Assembly: GCF_010015445.1 (NCBI RefSeq)
Contig: NC_053116.1
Coordinates: forward strand, 8,441,085 to 8,505,084
Length of the DNA: 64,000 nt
DNA from: Perca fluviatilis
Taxonomy: Eukaryota > Chordata > Actinopteri > Perciformes > Percidae
Direction of reading: 5' to 3'
Part shown: positions 47,011 through 58,716 of the stretch, in pieces
How positions within the stretch are numbered: the first letter of the stretch is position 1
Layout of the letters: each line of letters begins with the position of its first letter
The notes under the pieces: generated by a model
The model's input: only the letters and a program-made list of their open reading frames with translations
Told to the model about the DNA's origin: nothing
The model's database searches: none
Position numbers and translations under genes: made by a program

Positions 47011-47129
47011 TTCAACTCATGTTTAGGACATGTTAATTTAAAGATTCGCAGTAAAAATATAAATATTGTAGGCCATTAATCGGCGCGCAAAGTCCTTGAA
47101 ATCCATTCTGCAGTAAGCGTCATATAGCC

Positions 47130-47300
47130 ATGGTAAAAAGAAAACAAGGCAGTTTAATTAATTTTGGTTTTACTAAGAAATAGTGTAGCGATGACGTTAA
47201 TAGCACGACCGATTCACCTGCTGCAAGCCCCACCTCCAACCGGGGTGACAACGCAAGAAGAAGCTGAAGAAATAATGTCTTCTGGCTGAAGATGCTCCTA
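47130..47300 (+). pseudogene. Possible N-terminus of a transposase-type ORF (hAT, TTF-like)
   Basis: ATG at 47130 opens MVKRKQGSLINFGFTKK and then a TAG; the frame continues with CSDDVNSTTDSPAASPTS. The basic start followed by a Ser/Asp-rich linker resembles the beginning of TTF/ZMYM-type hAT transposases (from memory, weak). Only about 55 codons are visible, with stops. Confidence 0.3.
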
Positions 47301-47319
47301 ATCACTCTTGTTCCTCTCT

Positions 47320-48130
47320 CTCCCGTTAAATTGGAAAAGTCCTATTATTATGGACGTTATCTGATAAGCGTTTCTGCTTCATTAGAGCCTATAAGGAAAA
47401 AGCTTAACGTGGTAGAATGTAGGACTACCTCAACAACAATCAATGATCACCAAATTTCTCTCTCATATTGCTCAGTATAACCACTGAAAACTGTCAAAAA
47501 ATCTAACCGAAAGTCCTATTATTATGGACGTTATCTGACATTAAGCGTTTCTGCTTCACATTTTCAGCAGGGCAGCGGAGCGGCTGTGGGTTGACTCCCC
47601 ACGGTTCTCATATGTCCTATAAGGTCCGCAGCAGATCGGCTGTGTCTGTGCCTGTCCTGTGGGGATAGAGCTTTTTGTGGATTTGTTGGTATCTGTCGCT
47701 CACGAATTATAGGCCTATGTGTTATGAACTTTATTTTTTTAACTAAATTGAGTTCGAGGTTTTAAAAAAAAGTGGTGGGTACAAAATGACTCATGACGAA
47801 ATGTGGTGGGGACGCGTACCCACCGTCCCCACTGAAATCGATGCCTATGCTTGTCGATCAAAACAACAGACAGATTCAGCAACTGCATGGCCCATTTCTC
47901 GCTTAAAATGTTTTCAGAAACACGTTTCGGTGAACTATTTTCATAACATTCGAGATCGTATTCCAAACGAACCGCCATCTGGCCGCCATTAATCTCGGTT
48001 GTAAAATCTACGAGATTTAGACGCACGTGACGCTTTCGTCCAATCAGCTGCCGGTCAACGTCCCTGGTCCCTCCCCTTTCTGCTTTATAGTCAAGATTGC
48101 GCCCGTTTAGTGCGCGTAGTGTCCATCGTT
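47320..48130. repeat. Interspersed repeats shared with 30.2-30.5 kb and 12.4-12.6 kb
   Basis: 47320-47560 (ATTATGGACGTTATCTGA, AGCTTAACGTGG, CTCTCTCATATTGCTC) matches, inverted, the centre of fold-back B near 30340-30500. 47855-48060 (GCATGGCCCATTTCTCGCTT, CCAATCAGCTGCCGG) matches 12390-12590 inverted. No coding capacity seen. Confidence 0.6.
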
Positions 48131-48225
48131 CTACACTGAACTTTTTTTAGGGGGACCTTTTGCGTTATCTCCACTATATACTTAAAACTAAGTGTTTAAA
48201 GTGTACAAGTAGGCGGTTTGCCTTA

Positions 48226-49751
48226 GTCACTTCCATTGAAAATCCATAGAAACATAGGGTGAAGGTTGAAAATACCGAAATTCCCCTTTAACTTCTAATG
48301 ATATATCATTATTTATTCCATTGTTGTATTAATAATCTAAATCTCCATCTAAACCTGTGAAATAAATGTAGTGGGGTGAAAAGCACAATATTTGCCAAAA
48401 TGTAGTAGGCCTACAGTAGAAGTATAGTAGCACCTAGGGTGTAATTTCCACTGTGGACCCCCCCCCCACACACACACACACACACACACTTTTCAAGAAC
48501 CCCGTTTGTGTGTCTCCCTCCCCCCTCCAACACACACACACACACACACACTTTTTCAAACAAAGTACATTAAGTACATTACTTAGATACTTACTTACTT
48601 AGATACTTAGTAGATGTACTCACCAGTAGTTACATTTGACATTTGGTCGTGGTGTTAGCTAAGCTAAACATAAAACTAACTCTAGCACATGAGCTTTTGG
48701 TTGATTGAAGTGACTGAGGAGAAAGTTTGTACTCCTTAGATAAAGCGGACCATAAAACTCTCCTTGGACCCTTTGAGGAGTAGAGGTCTCCCGCCTGCTG
48801 CAGCTTCGGTCTGAACTGTTGCTGCCATCCTCTCCCATTCTGCAGCTTTCCTCTGCCCATGCTTCAGACATGCCATGGATTTGTGAGTACCAGCCAATAT
48901 TGAATGTGTGTTTATTTTGGTAGCTTGCTGCACTAGCAGGTGAAGCAGCCATTGTTGTCGGCCACCACACTCCCAAGCCACGACTCAGACCTGCATCCTA
49001 TTATGTTATTTTGAATGACATTATGTTTTATTTGCAAGGTAAGTGTGCTTGTGTGAGAGTGTGGGACCCTTAGTTCAATATTGACATTTGGTAAATGAGG
49101 TATTGTTGAAGTTGTGTAAGTTATTGTTTCAGAATAAATGTATAGTGCTGTCTCAGAATCAGCTTCCATTTTAAAGGTGCGTGTAGAAGAAATTGAAACA
49201 CAGCCATTATTTCTCTGTTACACAAAAACGATGCCTCTGTTACCGCCCTTGCTCTTTTTAAAATTCTGATGTAAATAGTTGTAAAAAAAATTGGGAACTT
49301 GCATGCGGTTTAATATTGATTTCACCTACTGACAGGGGTTTAATTGAGATTCGTTATGTGGGGGGTTGCTCTCCCTAGGGGGGTCTGGGGATATGCCCCC
49401 CCTGGGAAAAAAAGTTGAAAAATAAACCATTAAATGGCACTTTCTGGAGAGTTTTATGCAAAGAAATGGAGAAATCGAGTCTTACATGATATGTGCAAAA
49501 CTCTAAGGTTAGAACCTATACTTTGCGTTGTTGTAGTATCAACAGGTATTAGGGCATTTAGCATTTACATTCCTGTTAATCAGTCATCACTTGATTACAC
49601 ATTGTATTACCTTGTTATGATATAAGAAGTGACCCTTACAATGTGCCAAACATAATGTGCAGCATATGACAGTAGCAACAGCTGAGAAGATATGGGTCTG
49701 TGGTGACCAGGTCCACCTCACACAAACTTCCTTCTCCCACTCTCTTTACTA

Positions 49752-49783
<32 letters not shown>

Positions 49784-51370
49784 ACGGAAATGGGTGAAGA
49801 CGGGAAGGTGTTTAGCACTTGGTGCCTCATTTTTGAGTACGTTTTGTTTTTTAATAAAAGAAAAATGCAATTTCACATCATATTGGTCCATTTTAATTAC
49901 CATATCTGTGTCTAAATCGTTGGAAAAGCTAGTGCAGATAATAAATAAACAACACTCAAAAAGCTTAAACACAAAACTTGCTAAAGAAGTCCACTGGGGA
50001 CCAACAACAATCATTAGATCTGGAGAAAAGTCATTTAGTTAGTTTTGATGCTCACGTTGATTTAACATTTATTCAGCTTGGTTTCTGCGACTAAGCCTTA
50101 TAATGGTATGGATTATTTATTTGTTCCTCCACTACTTATTGATGATGATACAGTTGTTTTTCATTTCTGCAAAATATCGAAGACTGCTCACAATGCCTTT
50201 CAGTCTGTATTGCACCAAGAATGACAATGAGGTGTTCTTTAGGACCTGTGCACTAGTGAAGCTATCTGGCACACTGTGTTGAATCATTAAATCCTGCAGA
50301 GCCTTGCACCAGTAGCTGCTACGCGTTGCCATTAGCTAGTTGTTGACTGTTATGGACTTCTCAAAGTTTTTTGTTTTAGTTTTTTAGTAATGTTCAGGGG
50401 CGTTTCTAGGACTTCATGAGGTTTTGGGCTTAGTCCGGACCCATTAAAATAAACTGAATGCAATGCACGCAGAGCAGATCACAAAAACGGCCATTTGCTT
50501 GCCCAGTTTGTTGATATTGGTTAGATGTCACAATTATTTGGCTTATTCACAGCTTGCCAGGCAACCCAAAGGCAAAAGTTTTGTTTCCATTTGTGGGATC
50601 ACATATGATATGGGGGTCCTCCCCCAGAAAAGTTTGAGCAATAAACACTTAATTTCCTGCATTCTGCTGAATTTTATGCACCTAATTTCTACCTTTTTTC
50701 TCCATCAGTTCATGCTGGAAATATCTTTATTTATGTAAAGGGAAACATAGATGACAATTCCAAATATAAAACTATAATTGTATATAATGCAGTAAGGCTC
50801 TCAGGCATTCTGTATTGCGTATTTGCTGACTGAGTCAGCATATGTGTAGGCATAATGTACTCTGTCCTCCTCTTTTGCGTGTTTTGTGGAAGTAACCTCT
50901 TCAAATGTGCATGTGGCACTTACTCACCTCATGGATACATCAAACCCTTGGACTTTAACAGCTCAGATGTGTTTTAGCACGTTTCTGCTCATGTTTAAAA
51001 CGTCCTGCCAAATATAACTATGCCCATCTGTGTTCTCAGAGTTGGAGGAGTCGTAATATTTAGAAAAACAAAGCTCTAATATTACAAGAATAAACTTGGT
51101 TCAGCTTCAGGTTATAATTACCTGAAGTTGCACAGACCACGGATGGCGTGCAGCTCATCTCTATTTTTACAGAAAGAGTGGACCGTAATGGATTGTAAAT
51201 TATTAGAAAACGTCTCCGAATTGGCCCTCAGGTATGTAATATGTCTATTTCATTCTTAAAATAAGTTTAGACTGCGCAATGTGGTTGTATGTCAGTAGCC
51301 CACATTAAATTACACCCCTTCCATTTAGCGCGAATGTTTTGTTCCTTTTAGTCTGTGTTTGTGTTGGCCT
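48226..51370. other. Gene-poor stretch with CA repeats and interspersed repeats
   Basis: (CA)n runs lie at 48469-48550 and 49752-49787. A repeat family with CCTCCCCCAGAAAA / TTCCTGCATTCTG occurs at about 50610-50800 and again at 51935-52115, with a more distant copy near 49370-49450. The minus-strand ORFs between 48630 and 49170 have no recognised domain and lack a supporting second copy. No gene called. Confidence 0.45.
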
Positions 51371-52655
51371 ACCAGTGTTTCCCACAGAATTAGATTCTAT
51401 TTGTGGTGGTAGCTGACCTGGGGTTGGGGGGTCCACGAGAACAAGATACCACAAGTTGTAATTCAGTTTAACAGCCAGATGCTGTTAACCTCTTTGTGAT
51501 CTTCTGCATGCAAGACAAAAAAAATAAACCTAAATGTTCCTGTATATGTTGTTAACTTGTTGAACACTTGAACATGAACAAAATTGAAAACAAAATGTTT
51601 GCAACTTACCCTAGTGGGGATTGTTTTGTGTACACATAAGTCGATATTGACTAGCAGGTAATGTTAACGTTACAGCATGGTAACCTCGACAACGCAGCTG
51701 ATAACTTGTGCTAATGTTATATCCTTACTAGCTAACGTTAGGCGTCCTGCATTAGTAATAACATGCTATTAACTTCTTTGAATTTCTATGATATTAAAAG
51801 TGTGTTAAGAACACAATACATGAACCTTAAATTGAATGCATCTGTGTCTGAGATATTGTTCTGAGGTGTTCATAATACCTGGGTTTTTCCTGGCTCAGAA
51901 TTGGCCTTAGGGGGGACACATATGAAGCGGGGTTCTGTCGGTCCTCCCCCAGGAAATTTTGAGCGTCAAAAACTTCATTTCCTGCATTCTGATACATTTT
52001 AAGGCACACATTTATGGTGAAAACCTCTTAATTTATGTCAAGGAAAATACAAAATTCTGCAGGTAACAATTCAAAATTTTAAATGGTATATAATGGAGTA
52101 AGGACAGGGGCCTTTCGCAGCTGACAACAAAGTCCAGTTCATTTGATTAGTATGAACAGGACATACCCGTATCTTTTTCCCAAGGAGCACGTTTTGCGCC
52201 TCAGTTGAAAAATTTAGTAGTGTCTTACATAAGGTAACTGCTATTATTGTTGTAGCTAATTTGTACAATAATACAATAGTGTTATGAATGCAAATCTAAC
52301 CATCATAGTGTGAAATACAACTTTGAGCAGAACAGACAGCAGTCGGAGCTCCTGCTGACTGAGAGCTCTGCGTCCATCACTGCGCCGCCGGTCCCCAGAG
52401 CAGCATGGTCACCTGGAGAGTCTGGTACAGTCTAACTCTGCAAACGGAGATCCCATCAGCGCTATACAACGGCCCATTCAGATTATTTTTTAACGCTATT
52501 TAAAACACGCAGCGTATTCGTTCAGCTGCATTTACTTTCCCTGCTCTCCTCTGTCTCACACACACACACACACACACAGATAAACACACACAGCCCCTCC
52601 CCTCCATATTTCCTGCGCGCCACAAATTGCTTTCTAATCTGTGGGAAACACTGGT
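51371..52655. mobile_element. hAT-like element with ACCAGTGTTTCCC termini
   Basis: ACCAGTGTTTCCCACAGAAT at 51371 and its inverse ATCTGTGGGAAACACTGGT ending at 52655, followed inward by TTTGTGG on both sides. CAGTGTTTCCC is a common fish hAT terminus. I could not find a matching 8-bp flank, so the insertion may be old. Confidence 0.65.
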
Positions 52656-53079
52656 ATGGAAACACTACCTACTATTTTCTTTTCACGTGTCCCCCTGTAA
52701 TTGTGTAAAGTGTCCTCTGGATGTAATAAAATGCGCTATATTAATCTAAGTTATTACGTTGGTTGCTAGAACAATCTCTTAATGCTTTGGCTCGTGACAC
52801 AATGACAGTGATAACGTTACCCAGTTCAGCTAACAATATATATTAGTATATATTTTCATTAAAACTTTCCATTTTCAGTCTGTAACGTTGCTCAGAGGTT
52901 CCGGTTAATGTAAGTATAATTCTGTGTTGTGTTTACCTTTTTAAAAAAAAAATGAAAAAAAAATAAGTTTAGGTCAAAAAAATTCTAACTACAGTATATA
53001 TCGAGGAACCAAGAAACTTTTCAGACCCCTTAGCAACTTTTTTTTCCTTCAAAAAAGCAACTAGCAGCAGTTCTGCCTT

Positions 53080-53445
53080 TCTGTATAAGACTCTGGAGCG
53101 TGAGGTCTTTCTCTCTTGTGGCCGCTACAGTCACTTCTGACTGAGGAGCAACGGTGAGCCTTCGGGCGCGTCATGTAGTGGGCCAGCACTTTGCATGGTC
53201 CATGCAAGCGGTCGCAAGACCTCATTACCACCACTGAGGTGCCCTTGAGCAAGGCCCTTAACCCCAACCGCTCCAGTGGAGCTGCTCAGTGGCCAGCAGA
53301 TCAGACTGTGGTTGTACTGGGCAGCTTCCAGGTATGAATGTTTAACTGTGTGAATGTTAATGTTAAAAGGTCGTCGTTGCAAATGAGAAGTTTTTCTCAA
53401 TCGACTTACCTGGATATATAAAGATTAAATAAAAAAAAATAAAAA
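53080..53445 (+). repeat. SINE- or LINE-tail-like interspersed repeat
   Basis: CCACTGAGGTGCCCTTGAGC, then AAGGCCCTTAACCCC, and a tail CGACTTACCTGGATATATAAAGATTAAATAAAAAA are hallmarks of a frequent fish short interspersed repeat. An A-rich tail follows. No tRNA-like A and B boxes were confirmed. Confidence 0.5.
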
Positions 53446-53507
53446 ATACCAGGCACCTGTACTTTGTGCTAAAACATGGAATGTCATAGAGTATATACTG
53501 TATATAC

Positions 53508-53541
<34 letters not shown>

Positions 53542-53544
<3 letters not shown>

Positions 53545-54172
53545 CCAGGCCCGAGCCCGACACAGTTAAAATCTCATTTTTTTTCTCATACTAATGATAC
53601 ATGTACGTTTGTTTGTGTGGAAAGCTTTTATTAAGCAACTGTAGGAAGGCATTCGGAAATGTCAACAGATGAGCGCATCGGCGCACACGGGGCAACAAGC
53701 GCACGTTAATGAACTGGTAAAATGTTCAATGTGTTAACCTCTCCTGATTGTTCCTTTTCCGACCGTGGTCAGAAAACCAGGGGAGACTAGTTACCTCCAG
53801 GGACGACGTTATAAAATAAATAACGTCGGGGATAAAATCCCGTTTCTGATGAGCAAATGAACGAACTTGGCTTTCAGTCTGGGGTTTATTTTGGAAACCG
53901 CACACACTGTGTACAAAACTTAAACTTATTACACCAACTCTGCTCCAGTCGCATGCAAGCAGATGTCTGCTTCCTCTTTCTCTATCTCTCTTCTGCCCAC
54001 TTTCCACACACACACACACACACGCACCGAGCTCTCTTAAAGAAGCCGCAGCACCATTTTACAACAAATGCCTCATTGCGCCGATGTGACCGAGCCCGAA
54101 CATAATGTCTAAATATCTGTCCGGCCCAGCCCATCAGGTACCGTCGGTCTCGGGTCGGGTATCCGCACTCTG
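53542..54172. mobile_element. GC-rich hAT fragment related to 36267-38119
   Basis: CCAGGCCCGAGCCCGACAC at the left and GTCTCGGGTCGGGTATCCGC at the right are inverted, CCCGA-rich subtermini like those of the 36-kb hAT. Flanking TA and TG microsatellites obscure the ends. Confidence 0.5.
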
Positions 54173-54174
54173 AT

Positions 54175-54298
<124 letters not shown>

Positions 54299-54573
54299 AA
54301 GGATGGACCAAGGTTATTATAGTTTTGCATTTTTGATTTGTTTTTATTTCGTTTTGTCTTTTTCTTTTCAGTTTAGTTTTAAAAGCTGTTTTGCTAGTAA
54401 AACCTTGCACATGAGGAGATGTTGCACATCTTTCATTGTGATTCTAATATGCGGTTGAGACCACAGGGCTTGAAAGCGGAAGTCTTTCTTGAACAAATAG
54501 TAGTTCACATTGTCTTTCACATCTCATAAGCCAGATCATCCACAGAGGTACTAATTTCTTTTCAGAAGACAGA

Positions 54574-55575
54574 ATGAATAACTCCTCCTGTACTCGCATC
54601 AGCTTTGACTTTGAACACAGATTCCTGCCTCCTGTCTTCATCTTAGTCTTCATCATTGGTCTGCTAGCTAATGGATGGGGATTGAAGTCTTTGCTGCAGA
54701 ATTGGAAGAAACTGGGTATCGTTAAAGTGTTTGTTCTCAATCTTGGACTTGCTGATATTCTGTACCTGCTCACACTCCCCTTTTTGGTGGTGTACTACTT
54801 TATGGAGAGCAAGTGGATCTTTGGAGTCGCATTCTGCAAGATAACACGATTCTGCTTCAACCTGAATTTATATGGCAGCATCGGGTTCCTTACATGTATA
54901 AGTGTGTACAGGTACCTGGCTATTGTCCATCTAGTGAAAGTGATGGGAAGATTAACTCTGACTCACTCTGTGGGGATCTCAGTCATGGTTTGGTTCTTGG
55001 TGAGCATTCAAAGTCTTCCGGACATGTTCTACAGCAAAACATTTGTAAACAAGCCTGGGAAATGTTATGATACTACCCATAAGAGATATGTGGATGATTA
55101 CATTAAATACAGCCTTGGATGGACACTCACTGGGTTTTGTATCCCATTGCTCATCACACTGGGCTGCTATGGACATGTGATTGTCGTTCTCTGCCGCACA
55201 AATGCCACTCACAAGGTACTGAAACAGAGAAGCTTGAAGTTGTTGTTCATCGTGATTCTTCTCTTCTCTGTTTGTTACATCCCCTATCATGTACTGAAGA
55301 ACCTCAACCTCTGGTCAAGAGTTCTGCAAAATCAGAAGATATGCCGTGAATGGTCTAATGGAGTCTACATTGCTCATCAGATAAGTCGTGGCCTCGTGTG
55401 TCTGAACAGTGCTCTCAACCCTCTGGTTTACCTCCATGGAAATGAAGATATTCCTGCTCAGCTCAGACAGCTGCTCCAGCAAGCTCGTCTGATATCCAGC
55501 CGGTTGTTTCGGTCAAACTCCAGCTCTGTGCCTGTGGCTGAAACTGCAGATGAAGTTCAACAAGAGTTAACATGA
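54574..55575 (+). CDS. P2Y1-like G protein-coupled nucleotide receptor, copy 6 (divergent)
   Basis: Intact 333-codon receptor 26 kb from the main array. N-terminus MNNSSCTRISFDFEHRF, with sequons and the disulfide cysteine. Loop 1 YYFMESKWIFGVAFC, loop 2 FVNKPGKCYDTTHKRY, and a tail ending EVQQELT differ from all other copies. TM3, TM6 and TM7 contact residues, YRY and NPLVY are kept. Two unusual changes: the Pro after YLAIVH in intracellular loop 2 is Leu (HLVKV), and Asp in FGDAFC is Val. A clear acceptor (TTTCTTTTCAG, AG at 54564-54565) lies 8 bases before the ATG, implying a noncoding first exon. AATAAA is at 55739-55744. The product is a plasma membrane receptor; nucleotide ligand is inferred, and coupling may differ. 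Confidence 0.9.
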   Translation: MNNSSCTRISFDFEHRFLPPVFILVFIIGLLANGWGLKSLLQNWKKLGIVKVFVLNLGLADILYLLTLPFLVVYYFMESKWIFGVAFCKITRFCFNLNLYGSIGFLTCISVYRYLAIVHLVKVMGRLTLTHSVGISVMVWFLVSIQSLPDMFYSKTFVNKPGKCYDTTHKRYVDDYIKYSLGWTLTGFCIPLLITLGCYGHVIVVLCRTNATHKVLKQRSLKLLFIVILLFSVCYIPYHVLKNLNLWSRVLQNQKICREWSNGVYIAHQISRGLVCLNSALNPLVYLHGNEDIPAQLRQLLQQARLISSRLFRSNSSSVPVAETADEVQQELT

Positions 55576-55804
55576 ACTGTTATAGTAATAAATATATAAT
55601 CACAACTAGTAGTGTGAATTGATTACAATGTAAATTAAATCTTCAGTCTTTTTCTTATGAGTTGCTTTCTTTGCCTAAAACATAGTTTTGCTGTGATCTT
55701 TAGATGTCATGATGTGATAACCATATGCTAAGTCATCCAAATAAAGGAAGTTAAGATAAACCACAGCTCTTGATGTGTCATTGTTTTCTTTCAAAACCGA
55801 CTTA

Positions 55805-56496
55805 ACTAACTAACTAACTTTCTGACTGATTCTTCAACATTATTCTCAAGAATCTGCTGCTATTGAGTGATATCCATGTGACCCTCAACTTTAACAAGAT
55901 TCCCAGTACCGGCAATGGCCACACAGTCCCACAGCATGATGGAACCTCCACCAAATTTTCTCACCGTCCTTCGCCTTTGCCTCTCCAATATTTTACTTGG
56001 CCTGCCACTTCTGGCCTTAACAAGAACTGTACCTTTGGTCTTCCATTTCCTCACTATGTTCCTCACAGTGGACACTGACAGCTTACATCTCTGCGATAGC
56101 TTTTCGTAGCCTTCCCCTAAACCATAATGTTGAACAATCTTTGTTTTCCAGTCATTTGAGAGTTGTTTTGAGGCCACACTCCCACCATCCACCTTAATGC
56201 TTAATGAGCTCACCAAACCAATTGTGTGTTCCAATTAATCAGTGCTAGGTAGTTACAGGTATTCAAATCAACAAAATGACAAGGGTGCCCAAATTTTTGC
56301 ATAGCCTATTTTTCACATCTGATATAATTTCATACAACTTAATATTGCTGCACAAAAAAACTTTGCCTGGAAAATACCCAGGAAAACTCAGCTTTTATTA
56401 GAAAATGAATGGCATGACACTGTGATCATTTTCTGCGACGACAGAGTAAATTATTATGCTGCCTCAGAGGGGTGCCTAAACTTTTTCATACCACTG
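55805..56496 (-). mobile_element. Tc1/mariner element, internally deleted
   Basis: The terminus CAGTGGTATGAAAAAGTTTAGG (minus strand) ends at 56496 beside TA, the expected target. The minus ORF 56234-55860 holds the helix-turn-helix part (SKQLSNDWKTKIVQHYGLGE..VSTVRNIVRKWK) fused directly to FGGGSIMLWDCVAIAGTG from the catalytic domain, then VEGHMDITQ. Most of the first Asp region and the end of the DDE domain are missing. The other terminus is lost near 55805 in a GTTA repeat. Confidence 0.85.
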
Positions 56497-56497
56497 T

Positions 56498-57739
56498 ATA
56501 TATAGACGGGGAAACAGCAGTATTGACAACAGATGAAGTCACTGTGTCTTCAGAAGTTTGTTTTATTGTTAACTGTTAACTCTTTTTCCTCTCACTTTTT
56601 CTTCACACAGCAGCACTTGATGCAAATTTACTCTCACTCCCAGCTTGCTCTCCTTGGTTAACAACACACTTACTGACGTCACTTAGTAAACGCATGTGCC
56701 ATTCTCGCTCTAACTTACTACTTTCGTAACAAGAAACTGACTTTTATGTGAGAATTCAGAAAAGCTATTTTTCATGAAGAAGAACCTGCCACTTTTGTAT
56801 TTTATATTCTTTCGCTAGTCAGTTCATAATTGTAATTAGAATTTGTACCAGAATAGGTTTGTTGTACTGCACATTGCTGCAGCTCCTCTTTTCACCCTGT
56901 GTGTTGAGCTCTCCGTTTTAACTACAGAGTGAGGCATCACACTTCTATTACATCTTTGTTGGGAGTTGCATATGCGCAGTACCTAGGTAAGGAAAACAAC
57001 CCAGTCAGAAGCAGAGTATGAGGGCGTTTGTGAACAGTATTTTCTGTTGGAGACGGTAAGTCCCTTTGTGGTGGACTTTGGGCTATTTCACTTTGTCAAC
57101 CTATAACATACACAAAAAAAGATATATAACACGATAAAGGAAAGGGAAAAAGCCAATAATAATAAATAATTTTAAATCGTAGTTTTGTAATTGAGTTTTT
57201 TTGAAAGCAAGACAAAGTAATATTAAGCACATTTTGACTATTTCATTTATGCAATGTCCAAAAACTGGAAAGCAATGTGAAAAACGTGTGTTCGGCCAAA
57301 TTTTCATTAAAATAGGAAAAATAATTCAGTAAATGGCTCTCATAACAATTCCAATTGTGCCCCCTGTAAGACTTATAATAATAATAATATAATCTCTTCA
57401 TTATATTGCCTTTAGGGATCAACCAATTTGTTTTTTTAAGGGCAGATACCACTGATTAGTAATCCAGGAGGCCGATAACATGAAAAGTCAAAACGTCTGC
57501 AAGGCCTATTGCAACATACGAACTAATGATAATTACGAGAAAGAGCAAGAAACAACATAACATTGTAAAACTATATCATGATGCACTTTAATCGCACCAT
57601 ACAGTATGTAAAATCTGCAAAGAAAAATCAAATTTTTTGTTGTTGCAAAAAGACAGTTCAGCAGAGAGAATAGGGAGATTAGGTTATTGTGTCTTTTAAA
57701 TGTATTCTTTATTTCCTTTTAATATGTTTATGTATGCAC
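56498..57739. other. Intergenic, nothing recognised
   Basis: AT-rich sequence without supported coding potential. A GGTAAGTCCC donor-like site at about 57056 has no partner exon that I can see. Confidence 0.4.
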
Positions 57740-58621
57740 TAGGGGTGTCCCGACTAAGGATTTACACATTCGAATCAGAATTGTCGAATCTTTCTATAGT
57801 CGACTGATATTCGAATCATCTATGTGTGTGTGTGAACGGGTTGGGAGGGGCACGACACTAGTCAGCTCATGTCAAGCGCAATAAACTCTGCAATTTTGTC
57901 CGTGATTTCTCTTTTCCTTTGTCTCAAATCTAGCTTTCTTTGAGTTAGTTTTGGCGCAGCTCCGGTACTACTACTAGATGAACTGCCGTCGTCAGTCTGA
58001 TACTGTGGGTGGATCTAGAAAAAAGACGAACATATTCCCAACATGTGATATTGCTATTCGTAAATTAAAAGCGCCATTATATATGAAAGAGTGAACCGTC
58101 TTTATTGGTAATAAACTTACCCGTTTTAAGTGGAAAGCCATGTTTGTTGTTGACAAGTAGTAGGACACAACTTGCATTTTACTTTTTTTGGATCATATTT
58201 TACCATTTCAAAGTGCATCCACACTTTAGATTTTCTTTTTCCAGACATTGTTAAGTAACGTTAATCCCTGCAACCAAGATGCTCCTCGTCTGTCACGGAT
58301 CAGGGAAAGTGAAACTTAAATCTGTCACAGGGGTGGTGGTTGGATTTACACACACAACGTAAAAAATATTTATTGAACGCTTCTTTCTTTTCACGTTTTT
58401 TTTTACAGAATTATCATAATTAAAAGCTGTATATAACTTAATATAACCGTACAAAACCAGTAGTTCTGTGTTAAATTAGACATTGAGCACCCCCATATTG
58501 CCAAAATGGTATGATCCTCGTTTCATAATAACACCCGCGAAGATTCGACTGTGAGATTGGTGGTCGAATCAGGCTCCGCATATCGATGCATCGAATCTTG
58601 GACTATTCGGGGTCACCCCTA
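57740..58621 (-). mobile_element. hAT element with 8-bp target duplication, BED-finger exon remnant
   Basis: TAGGGGTGTCCCGAC at 57740 and, inverted, TAGGGGTGACCCCGAAT ending at 58621. GTATGCAC flanks it at 57732-57739 and 58622-58629. On the minus strand about 58250-58120 encodes MSGKRKSKVWMHFEMV.. VKCKLC, then, after a frameshift, TTNMAFHLKRV and a GTAAGT donor. This is the layout of a BED zinc finger exon at the start of a hAT transposase. The remainder of the transposase is missing. Confidence 0.85.
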
Positions 58622-58716
58622 GTATGCACCAACCACAAGTCAAATTCCTTGTGTTACTTGGCAATAAATCCTATTTAATTCTGACCTCAACTCGTTTCAA
58701 CAGTCTCCAGGTTGCT

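Larger units (their letters stand above)
42907..48225. mobile_element. Outer non-autonomous element split by nested insertions (tentative)
   Basis: Left GGCTGTCTCAAACCGCCTACTT at 42909 and right AAGTAGGCGGTTTG at about 48208 look like opposite ends of one element. The sequence TAGTGTTGTCCCAAATGG, between the Harbinger-like element and the L1, belongs to it. The Harbinger-like element, the L1 and further repeats would then be insertions. No target duplication could be verified. Confidence 0.4.

Noticed and set aside
48630..49170. Overlapping minus-strand ORFs of 76-105 residues
   Set aside because: Three frames overlap, no domain recognised, and splice sites or partners could not be shown; could be an old transposon exon, but unsupported.
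56900..57100. Possible first exon with GGTAAGTCCC donor
   Set aside because: No ORF, no promoter signal and no acceptor partner in the window; probably repeat-derived.
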